Shown in pieces: positions 1-5,286 of a stretch of DNA of 5,286 bases (position 1 is its first letter; each line of letters begins with the position of its first letter). Source of the stretch: Ignavibacteriaceae bacterium (GTDB lineage Bacteria > Bacteroidota > Ignavibacteria > Ignavibacteriales > Ignavibacteriaceae); assembly GCA_019912505.1 (NCBI GenBank), contig JAIOIM010000226.1, forward strand, positions 1 to 5,286, given 5' to 3'. The notes beneath the pieces are model-generated. The model ran no database searches. It was not told the origin of the DNA and saw only the letters and a list, made by a program, of their open reading frames with translations. A program made the translations under genes and the position numbers.

Positions 1-318
1 AAATATCCTATGGGTTATTTCTCGGCGGAATACTCGTACATTATTAATGCGCCAGTTCGAAACTTTCTACGTGTTGGTTACAAGCATATTATTGAAATAC
101 CTGTGTTTGAATATATTGCCCCGGGTTTAAATGGTTTTACAAACTTCAAAGGTTTTAACGGCATTAGCCCCGAAGTTTCTCTCGGTTTGTTTCGGGCGTT
201 TAATGCTTTTACTGTTTACACCCGCTACCGGTTTAATGCTATGCCGGGGCAAAAGGGGAGTGAGTTCCATGAGTTTTCAATTGGTTTGTATACGAACTTT
301 TTTTCGTTGAATTTTTAG
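1..318 (+). CDS. Outer-membrane beta-barrel protein, C-terminal part (5' end outside window)
   Basis: This is an open frame from the first base to a TAG stop at 316-318. It reads 105 residues, and the true start lies upstream; the ATG at base 10 is only an internal methionine. The sequence shows short runs of alternating aromatic or hydrophobic and polar residues separated by glycine- and asparagine-rich turns (for example YFSAEYSYII, EVSLGLFRAF, FTVYTRYRF, FSIGLYTNFF). It ends in a terminal phenylalanine within FFSLNF. Alternating amphipathic strands plus a C-terminal Phe are the hallmark of outer-membrane barrels, where the last strand is read by the BAM assembly machinery. No family-specific motif is visible, so the barrel's substrate or role cannot be named. 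It probably belongs to a different transcript from the receptor gene at 772, because 453 nt with a decayed gene lie between them. The barrel call is moderately secure; the exact family is unknown. Confidence 0.7.
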   Translation, partial: KYPMGYFSAEYSYIINAPVRNFLRVGYKHIIEIPVFEYIAPGLNGFTNFKGFNGISPEVSLGLFRAFNAFTVYTRYRFNAMPGQKGSEFHEFSIGLYTNFFSLNF

Positions 319-319
319 A

Positions 320-472
320 ATGATTACAAAAGAATCTACGGTAGACTTTTTACCTGCAATTGCAAAGCCTTGTCGACTGAAGATTATGCCCGATTTTCTT
401 CTGAATGAAAAAACTTTCAACGATGGAAAAAATAGAAGGGAAGTAATAACAGCAGAATTATACAAAGCGTAG
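320..472 (+). CDS. Short hypothetical frame, possibly the N-terminal relic of a GNAT gene
   Basis: A 50-codon frame opens with ATG at 320, one base after the stop of the barrel gene, and ends with TAG at 470-472. I do not recognise it as an intact protein. It has no signal peptide and no membrane segment. Its first part (LPAIAK, then IMPDFLLNEKTF) resembles in style the first helix region of GNAT acetyltransferases. A frame-broken GNAT C-terminus follows immediately at about 436-710. One reading is that both pieces come from one ancestral acetyltransferase gene that lost its middle part. The alternative is a chance open frame in AT-rich intergenic DNA. No ribosome binding site is evident, apart from possible translational coupling to the stop at 318. 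Low confidence that this is a functional gene. Confidence 0.22.
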   Translation: MITKESTVDFLPAIAKPCRLKIMPDFLLNEKTFNDGKNRREVITAELYKA

Positions 473-710
473 TTGAAAAGATGAAATCATCCGGAGACAA
501 TTCAATTTTTGGTTCTTACCAATGGGCACAGTGGAAAAATATCGTGGGCTTGGCTTGGGTGCTGTGTTATTAAAAAAACCAATCCTCGATTTGAAAACTC
601 TCGGACATCCAAAAGCAATAATTACCTTGGTTGGTCAAGTAGAATTTAAAAAAAATTGTAATTGTAAAATAAAACGTGTCTTCTGGCGTTATGAAAAAGA
701 AATGGAATGA
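436..710 (+). pseudogene. Decayed GNAT N-acetyltransferase, C-terminal fragment with frameshift
   Basis: Two frames join into one GNAT-like C-terminal half. From 436 to 513 (frame 1) the translation runs through VVEKMKSSGDNSIFG. From 519 to the TGA at 708-710 (frame 3) it continues PMGTVEKYRGLGLGAVLL. Joined, these give IFG-PMGT-VEKYRGLGLG, which fits the GNAT pattern of a beta strand followed by the acetyl-CoA pyrophosphate-binding loop R/Q-x-x-G-x-G/A (here RGLGLG). Further on come helix residues LDLKTLGHPKAII, then VGQVEFKK, and a terminal KIKRVFWRYEKEME, in the usual position of the fold's last strands. The five bases 514-518 break the frame, and a stop precedes the frame-1 piece at 433-435. 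The N-terminal substrate-binding half is missing or reduced to the small frame at 320-472. The longest uninterrupted frame with an ATG (522-710, 62 codons) is too short to form a GNAT fold. Family assignment is fairly sure; the target substrate is unknown. Confidence 0.62.
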
Positions 711-712
711 TT

Positions 713-762
713 ATACCACAAATGTTGTTTAGCTTTGAAACGATAATTGTGGTATTGTGGTA
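713..762. repeat. Three copies of 8-mer TTGTGGTA (one inverted, two tandem)
   Basis: TACCACAA at 714-721 is the reverse complement of TTGTGGTA, which occurs twice back to back at 747-754 and 755-762. With one extra flanking base the inverted pair becomes a perfect 9-bp match (713-721 against 747-755), separated by 25 nt. The arrangement ends 9 bases before the ATG at 772. It could be a set of binding sites for a regulator or an RNA hairpin in the leader. The stem is AT-rich and lacks a T tract, so it does not look like an intrinsic terminator. The repeats are seen directly; their function is inferred. Confidence 0.5.
730..737 (+). promoter_or_regulatory. Possible Bacteroidota-type -7 element (TAGCTTTG)
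   Basis: TAGCTTTG matches the TAnnTTTG element known for the primary sigma factor of Bacteroidota, 34 nt upstream of the receptor ATG. A transcript starting near 743-745 would have a leader of roughly 27-29 nt. It lies between the inverted and tandem TTGTGGTA copies, as expected if these repeats act as operators. I see no good TTTG-like -33 partner at the right distance (about 700-712), and an 8-mer with two free positions occurs easily by chance in AT-rich DNA. Tentative. Confidence 0.3.
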
Positions 763-771
763 AAGTAAAAT

Positions 772-3297
772 ATGTTAAAAAGTTTTTTAGTTTTTTTATT
801 ATTTGTTGAAGTATCTTTTGCTCAAACAGGAACGCTTCAAGGCAAAGTTACCGATGAAAGCGAACCGATTCCTTCCGTAAATATTTTGTTTATGGGCTCT
901 GGTTTTGGCACTGTTACCGATTTTGATGGAAAATATTTGTTAAAAAATATTCCTGCCGGCAGCTACGAAGTAAGGTTCAGCTCGGTCGGGTATGAAACGA
1001 AATTTTTCGATATAAAAATTCTGCCAAACAAAATTGTAGAACTCAACGTAGTTCTGCCGATAAAAATCATCGAAGTAAAAGAGGTACAGGTTACAGGGCT
1101 TCTTCAACAGGACCAAAAAGATACCCGCACAAGTTTGATTGATTTGAGCCCCCGCAGCGCAAAAATTTTACCCGGTGCTACTGAAGACGTACTCCGAACC
1201 TTGCAATCGCTCCCCGGTGTTCTTGCCCCAAATGATTTTTCATCACAGCTAATTGTACGCGGCAGCGGTCCGGATCAAAATTTAATAATTATGGATGATA
1301 TAGAAATATTTAATCCATACCGGCTTTACGGCGTTATAAGTATGTTTAACCCCGATGCGGTTTCAAACGTAAACCTAATTACCGGCGGTTTCCCTGCAAT
1401 GTATGGGGATAGACTCTCGGCTGTACTTGATGTTACAAACCGCGAAGGTACGCGCAGTAAAAATATTTCCGGCAATGTAAATGTTTCCATCGTTGATGCC
1501 AACTTGGTGCTTGAAGGTAAAAATCCTTTTAACCTAACCGGCAGTTGGATGTTTAATACAAGACGCACTTATTACGATCTGATTGTGGAACCATTTGTAA
1601 AAAACGCTGGTCTGGTTGAGGAGAATGTAAACTTTCCAAATTTTCACGATTTTCAAGGGAAGATTGCGATAGGTCCGTATAAGGGACATAAGTTTTTATT
1701 AAATGGTATTTATTCGCGCGATGGGGTTGATGTTGTTAGCGCGAAGAATAGAAAAACCGCCGATAGTATTAGTGTAAACAATCTTACAAAGAATGATATA
1801 CTCGGCTTTGCATGGCATTACGCCCCCTCTACAAAACTATTGAATAAACTTGTTTTATCATGGTATAACAATATGGGGAATACAGATTTTAATTCGGAAA
1901 TACTCGATCCTTCGTTAAATCGTGACGAGTTTAAAGATGTAATCCCCGATACGCTTGCTCCATATCTGCTTCGCTTTAAATTCAAAGCCGATTTTGAATT
2001 TAGAAAATATTCAATTGATGATAAATTTACTTACCTGTGGGATGAAAATATTTTTGAAGCCGGCGCCGGTGTAGATTTTATGCGTACTATAATTAATTTT
2101 AATTTTGAACTCGACCCCGAACTCGCCGCTATATTAGCATCGAACCCGCAGTTTAACTCTGCATTAAGCGATTTGAAAGATGTAAAAGACTATAACCGTT
2201 ATCGCTTTTATGCACAGAATAATTTTAAGATAAATAATCGTCTCTATTTTCATCCCGGTCTGCGCGTTGATCATTATGATATTTTGAATAAAACATATTT
2301 TGCGCCGAGAGTTTCTTTATCGTATGCAATAGATGATTTGACAACCCTGCGGGGTGTTTATGGAGTTTATTATCAGTCGCCCGGTTATGAAAAGATGCGC
2401 GATCAAAATGTGCTGTTTGATTTGAGTCCGCGCAACACTCAAAACCTGGAAGCAGAGAAAGCTACGCATTACGTAGTAGGAATTGAAAGATGGCTTAATG
2501 AAGAATGGAATGTTAAAATAGAAACCTATTACAAAAAGTTTAACGACCTCATAGTACAGGATTTAGTATCGGGCAGTAAATATTTTACAGAAGTTATTCC
2601 GGGTAAAGACCCGCGGTACAGTTCCGGCTGGACAAGACCTGTAATAAACCAAGGCGACTCTTTAACACAAATTCCGATAAATAATTCAGAGGGAGCTGCG
2701 TACGGTTTTGAATTATTTCTTGCAAAAAAAAATCTATCCGCCGATAGCCGAATCTCGGGATGGATTTCATACGCATTTGCGTTTGCAAACCGTGACGATG
2801 ACCGTGAACTCCCGTTCAAATTTGATCAGCGGCATACTGTTAATATTGTTTTAAATTATAAGATTAATAATTGGTTGGATGTTGGCGCGCGCTGGCAGTA
2901 TGGATCAGGCTTCCCGATAAGTGAGCCGGTTGGAATTAAACCAAGAATAATATTAAAAGACCTTGATTTAGACGGTACGCCTGAAACACCGGTTATCGCA
3001 ACCCGAAAAACATCTACCGCACCGAATGCCCCTGATGAAGTATTATACGATATTGATTTTGGAACGAATAAGTTAAACGTACGCAAGCCCGCCTATCATA
3101 GGCTTGATATCCGGTTTACGGCACTGACAAATTTTTGGAATCTCGATTGGACATTTTATCTCGATATTATCAACGTGTATAACAGGGCAAATGTCGTTGG
3201 TTATGATTATTTTGTCACACCCGATTTAACACTCGGGAAAAAAGCAACAAATATGTTTCCAATTATCCCAACATTCGGTTTTAGCGTAAATTTTTAA
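772..3297 (+). CDS. TonB-dependent outer-membrane receptor with carboxypeptidase-regulatory-like N-terminal domain
   Basis: This complete 841-residue protein takes up a ligand across the outer membrane, powered by TonB-ExbBD. Residues 1-17 form a signal peptide (hydrophobic FLVFLLFVEV, likely cut after SFA, before Gln18). Residues about 20-95 are a carboxypeptidase-regulatory-like beta-sandwich, with GTVTDFDGKYLLKNIPAG and VGYET typical of this domain. A TonB-box-like EVQVTG sits at 104-109. The plug covers about 110-225, with LQSLPGV (145-151), VRGSGPDQN (162-170), DDIEIFNPYRLYG and GGFPAMYGDRLSAVLDV. The 22-strand-type barrel fills about 230-841, including FDQRHTVNIVLNY and YGSGFPIS, and ends in FGFSVNF with a terminal Phe. 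It is shorter than SusC proteins (about 1000 residues) and no SusD partner lies nearby, so it is not a clear glycan-uptake pair. The ligand cannot be told. The start is fixed by the signal peptide; no Shine-Dalgarno sequence is visible. It heads the run with the methyltransferase 9 nt downstream. Confidence 0.93.
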   Translation: MLKSFLVFLLFVEVSFAQTGTLQGKVTDESEPIPSVNILFMGSGFGTVTDFDGKYLLKNIPAGSYEVRFSSVGYETKFFDIKILPNKIVELNVVLPIKIIEVKEVQVTGLLQQDQKDTRTSLIDLSPRSAKILPGATEDVLRTLQSLPGVLAPNDFSSQLIVRGSGPDQNLIIMDDIEIFNPYRLYGVISMFNPDAVSNVNLITGGFPAMYGDRLSAVLDVTNREGTRSKNISGNVNVSIVDANLVLEGKNPFNLTGSWMFNTRRTYYDLIVEPFVKNAGLVEENVNFPNFHDFQGKIAIGPYKGHKFLLNGIYSRDGVDVVSAKNRKTADSISVNNLTKNDILGFAWHYAPSTKLLNKLVLSWYNNMGNTDFNSEILDPSLNRDEFKDVIPDTLAPYLLRFKFKADFEFRKYSIDDKFTYLWDENIFEAGAGVDFMRTIINFNFELDPELAAILASNPQFNSALSDLKDVKDYNRYRFYAQNNFKINNRLYFHPGLRVDHYDILNKTYFAPRVSLSYAIDDLTTLRGVYGVYYQSPGYEKMRDQNVLFDLSPRNTQNLEAEKATHYVVGIERWLNEEWNVKIETYYKKFNDLIVQDLVSGSKYFTEVIPGKDPRYSSGWTRPVINQGDSLTQIPINNSEGAAYGFELFLAKKNLSADSRISGWISYAFAFANRDDDRELPFKFDQRHTVNIVLNYKINNWLDVGARWQYGSGFPISEPVGIKPRIILKDLDLDGTPETPVIATRKTSTAPNAPDEVLYDIDFGTNKLNVRKPAYHRLDIRFTALTNFWNLDWTFYLDIINVYNRANVVGYDYFVTPDLTLGKKATNMFPIIPTFGFSVNF

Positions 3298-3306
3298 CAA
3301 AGAATA

Positions 3307-4176
3307 ATGGCAGAAAAAGAAAAATCTTATATAGACCTTGGCGAGCGCGGGAAATATAGTTTTAAAAACAAACTTAATAATCTTACCGGCAAAGAATGGA
3401 TCAAGTTTTCAAAATCGTGGTTTATTCATCGCCCCCCGCGCAGAAAAAATGATGAAGTACTTCACCCCGCAAAATATCCTGAAACATTAGTGGAGGGATT
3501 TATTTCTTTTTTTACAAAAGAAGGCGAGTGGGTTTTTGATCCTTTTCTCGGAACAGGAAGTACATTAATTGCTGCGGGCAATTTGAAACGAAACGCAGTC
3601 GGGATAGAAATAACAGATCATTATCATAAAATTGCTTTAACCAGAGTAAAAAAAGAAAAATATTCAACCCGTATTTCGGCACTCTACGGCTCATCCGAAA
3701 ATGTAAAAAAAGTATTAAAGAAAAATAAATTACAAGATATCAAGTTTGATTTTACAGTTACTTCGCCTCCATATTGGAACCAGTTAGAAAGAAATTCACT
3801 CCGTCAAAAATTACGCAGCAATAAAGGGCTCGCTACAAAATATTCTGAAATAGCCGATGACCTTGGGAATATAAAAAGTTATGATGAATTTATAGAACGA
3901 CAGGCAAAAATATTCGACAATGTTTTTGATGCAACAAGAACAGGCGGTTACCTCGTCATCGTTACAAATAATGTTTATAATAAAAGTAAACTTTACCCGC
4001 TTGCATTCGACACAGCAGTATCATTAACAAAACGAGGAGAAAAAAGCTGGGTTTTAAAAGATGAAAAAATTTGGCTGCAGGATGATAAACCGTTGATTGC
4101 ACTTGGTGTAAATTCTGCGTGGGTATCAAATCGGCATCATCAGTATTGTTTGATTTTTAGAAAGGAAGCTGTGTAA
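3307..4176 (+). CDS. Solitary DNA methyltransferase (N4-cytosine/N6-adenine type, TSPPYW motif)
   Basis: This 289-residue amino-methyltransferase transfers a methyl group from S-adenosylmethionine to an exocyclic amino group in DNA. Visible motifs in order: HPAKYPETLVEGF (53-65, motif X region), DPFLGTGST (78-86, motif I, the SAM-binding FxGxG loop), VGIEI (98-102, motif II), LYGSSENV (127-134, motif III region), TSPPYW (152-157, catalytic motif IV), DDLGNIKSYDEF (184-195), GGYLVIVTNN (213-222) and a C-terminal RHHQYCLIFRK (276-286). SPPY favours N4-cytosine, but the motif alone does not settle cytosine against adenine. Motif I precedes motif IV, the reverse of the common beta-class layout, and little room is left for a target-recognition domain. 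No restriction enzyme gene is seen beside it, so it looks like an orphan methylase. It starts 9 nt after the receptor stop without an obvious ribosome binding site, and 2 nt before xseA, which suggests cotranscription. An RNA or other nucleic-acid substrate is a less likely alternative. Confidence 0.85.
   Translation: MAEKEKSYIDLGERGKYSFKNKLNNLTGKEWIKFSKSWFIHRPPRRKNDEVLHPAKYPETLVEGFISFFTKEGEWVFDPFLGTGSTLIAAGNLKRNAVGIEITDHYHKIALTRVKKEKYSTRISALYGSSENVKKVLKKNKLQDIKFDFTVTSPPYWNQLERNSLRQKLRSNKGLATKYSEIADDLGNIKSYDEFIERQAKIFDNVFDATRTGGYLVIVTNNVYNKSKLYPLAFDTAVSLTKRGEKSWVLKDEKIWLQDDKPLIALGVNSAWVSNRHHQYCLIFRKEAV
4161..4168 (+). promoter_or_regulatory. Shine-Dalgarno-like site for xseA (AAAGGAAG)
   Basis: AAAGGAAG lies inside the last codons of the methyltransferase gene, ending 10 nt before the xseA ATG at 4179. 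It is the only convincing purine-rich ribosome binding site before a gene start in the window; the starts at 772 and 3307 have none. It supports the 4179 start. With only 2 nt between the genes, it allows both independent initiation and translational coupling. Confidence 0.5.
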
Positions 4177-4178
4177 AA

Positions 4179-5286
4179 ATGTTTTTTGACGATGACATAT
4201 ACAGCGTAAGTGATTTAACAAAAGAAATAAAAATAGTTATTGAAGAAGGTTTTAGTGATATCCAGGTTCAAGGCGAGCTATCAAATTTTAAAGCTCATGT
4301 ATCTGGACACTGGTATTTTTCGTTGAAGGACTCCGATGCAACAATTAATTGTACGATGTGGCGCGGAATAAATAATTATGTTTTTTTTACTCCGCAAGAC
4401 GGGATGAAGGTTATTGTATCGGGACGAATTACGGTTTACCCTCCACGCGGCGCATATCAAATTGATGTCCGTTCGATGAAGCCTGCGGGTGTGGGCGAAC
4501 TTCAAGCTGCATTTGAAGCGTTAAAAGCTAAACTTTCAAAAGAAGGTTTATTTGATGAAGAACGCAAAAGACCAATTCCTCAGATGCCGTTAAAAATTGG
4601 GGTGGTAACTGCAATTGACGGCGCGGCTTTTAAAGATATGATTAGCGTGGCAAAAAGAAGATTCCCTTTAGTTGAAATTGTCATTGCACCCGCGCGTGTG
4701 CAGGGTGCCGGCGCAGCATCAATAGTTTCTGAGGCAATAAAAAAACTAAATAGTGAAACTGATATCGATGTTATTATTGTCGCACGAGGCGGCGGGTCTA
4801 TTGAAGATTTATGGTGTTTTAACGAAGAAGAGGTTGCCCGTGCTATTTTCAGTTCCGGGATTCCGGTAGTTACTGGCATAGGACACGAAATTGATTTTAC
4901 AATTGCCGATTTTGTTGCTGATCTTAGAGCTCCCACGCCGTCAGCAGCGATGGAATTATGCACGCCGGATCAACGAGAAATTTTTGTTTTTATAAACGAT
5001 TTTTTTTATAATGCCTCCGAAAATATTTTGTCAACTGTAAATTCATCTTCCGAGAGAATCTATAGGATATTAAATTCGTATGGTTTCAGAATGCCGGTTG
5101 ATTTAATTAGACAAAGATCGCAGCAGGTGGACTCGTTCATATTCAAAATATTTCAGTTGATTGAAAAAAAGATATTTATAAATGAAAATAAAGTTTCACT
5201 ACTTGCCGGGTCAATTCAATCACATGATTTACAAAAAACTCTAAAAAAAGGTTTCGTACTTGTCAAACAGGATGGTCAGTTTATAA
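4179..5286 (+). CDS. xseA: Exodeoxyribonuclease VII large subunit (3' end outside window)
   Basis: This is the catalytic large subunit of exonuclease VII, which with several copies of the small XseB subunit degrades single-stranded DNA from both ends into short oligonucleotides in DNA repair. The frame is open for 369 residues to the window edge with no break. Residues about 7-103 form the OB-fold DNA-binding domain, with QGELSNFKAHVSGHWYFSLKD at 31-51 as the signature. The catalytic domain begins near 135, with GVVTAIDGAAFKD (141-153), RGGGSIEDLW (203-212), GHEIDFTIADFVADLRAPTP (235-254) and SAAMEL. Asp153, Arg203, His236 and Asp239 line up with the four residues known to be essential in E. 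coli XseA (Asp155, Arg205, His238, Asp241), at a constant offset of two. The central helical region follows (about 262-345). The edge falls in the C-terminal LKKGFVLV segment, so only a few tens of residues are missing. The start at 4179 is supported by a Shine-Dalgarno-like site and the 2-nt gap. xseB would be expected just downstream. Confidence 0.95.
   Translation, partial: MFFDDDIYSVSDLTKEIKIVIEEGFSDIQVQGELSNFKAHVSGHWYFSLKDSDATINCTMWRGINNYVFFTPQDGMKVIVSGRITVYPPRGAYQIDVRSMKPAGVGELQAAFEALKAKLSKEGLFDEERKRPIPQMPLKIGVVTAIDGAAFKDMISVAKRRFPLVEIVIAPARVQGAGAASIVSEAIKKLNSETDIDVIIVARGGGSIEDLWCFNEEEVARAIFSSGIPVVTGIGHEIDFTIADFVADLRAPTPSAAMELCTPDQREIFVFINDFFYNASENILSTVNSSSERIYRILNSYGFRMPVDLIRQRSQQVDSFIFKIFQLIEKKIFINENKVSLLAGSIQSHDLQKTLKKGFVLVKQDGQFI

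Larger units (their letters stand above)
772..5286 (+). other. Probable three-gene transcription unit: receptor, DNA methyltransferase, xseA
   Basis: The three genes follow each other on one strand with gaps of 9 nt (3298-3306) and 2 nt (4177-4178). Neither gap can hold a promoter or terminator. I see no GC-rich hairpin with a T tract at either junction. The only candidate control region before them is 711-771. Internal promoters inside the receptor or methyltransferase gene cannot be excluded from sequence alone. The unit presumably continues beyond the window, since xseA is usually followed by xseB. Confidence 0.6.

Noticed and set aside
327..352. Possible terminator hairpin after the first gene (AATCTACGGTAGA followed by CTTTTT).
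   Set aside because: The stem is only TCTA/TAGA with a three-base loop, then a mismatch and A-T or G-T pairs. It is too weak to call an intrinsic terminator, although a T run follows.
481..573. A 30-codon frame (ATG at 481, TAA at 571-573) as a small protein gene.
   Set aside because: Its first part to 513 reads as the GNAT fragment, and the rest is the out-of-frame shadow of the RGLGLG segment. It is explained by the frameshift.
522..710. A 62-codon frame starting with ATG as a stand-alone small gene.
   Set aside because: The translation begins just before a GNAT acetyl-CoA loop and carries only the last third of that fold. The upstream part continues in another frame, so it is a piece of a broken gene.
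735..763. A sigma-70 promoter using TTGAAA (735-740) as the -35 element.
   Set aside because: At the 17-bp spacing the -10 hexamer would be TGGTAA, which matches TATAAT at only two positions. The TAnnTTTG reading is more plausible.
1326..3086. Several minus-strand open frames of 60-100 codons within the receptor gene.
   Set aside because: All are antisense to a well-supported full-length TonB receptor, lack family motifs and overlap each other. They are shadows.
772..3297. The receptor as a SusC-type glycan importer.
   Set aside because: It is shorter than typical SusC proteins and no SusD lipoprotein gene follows; the next gene is a DNA methyltransferase.
4580..4963. A 127-codon open frame on the minus strand.
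   Set aside because: It lies wholly inside xseA, opposite its most conserved catalytic segments, and has no recognisable protein features. It is a shadow frame.

Overview
The window looks like chromosome from an AT-rich, Gram-negative didermal bacterium of the Bacteroidota/Chlorobiota/Ignavibacteriota group. Three things point there: two outer-membrane beta-barrel proteins ending in phenylalanine, a TonB-dependent receptor with the N-terminal carboxypeptidase-regulatory-like domain typical of that group, and weak or absent Shine-Dalgarno sequences before most starts. Ignavibacteria is my best guess, but it is an inference from style, not a proof.

Layout, all on the + strand. Bases 1-318 hold the 3' end of an outer-membrane beta-barrel protein gene that begins outside the window. 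Bases 319-771 (453 nt) hold no intact gene of normal size. A short 50-codon frame starts one base after the stop of the first gene. It is followed by a recognisable but broken fragment of a GNAT acetyltransferase: its acetyl-CoA loop and C-terminus are readable, but across a frameshift near 513-519. The last 60 bases of this gap carry three copies of the 8-mer TTGTGGTA (one inverted, two in tandem) around a TAnnTTTG promoter-like element. This is a plausible control region for what follows.

Bases 772-5286 are a tight gene run: a complete TonB-dependent receptor (772-3297), a solitary DNA methyltransferase of the TSPPYW type (3307-4176), and xseA, the large subunit of exodeoxyribonuclease VII (4179 to beyond the window end). 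The gaps are 9 nt and 2 nt with no visible terminator, so all three are probably cotranscribed. The pairing of the methyltransferase with xseA makes sense as DNA maintenance. The receptor upstream has no obvious functional link and may simply share the transcript.

I found no rRNA, tRNA, CRISPR array, insertion sequence or phage gene. I see no strong case for a new multi-gene system here. The best leads are the GNAT relic, the repeat-flanked promoter region, and the unusual motif order of the small methyltransferase.
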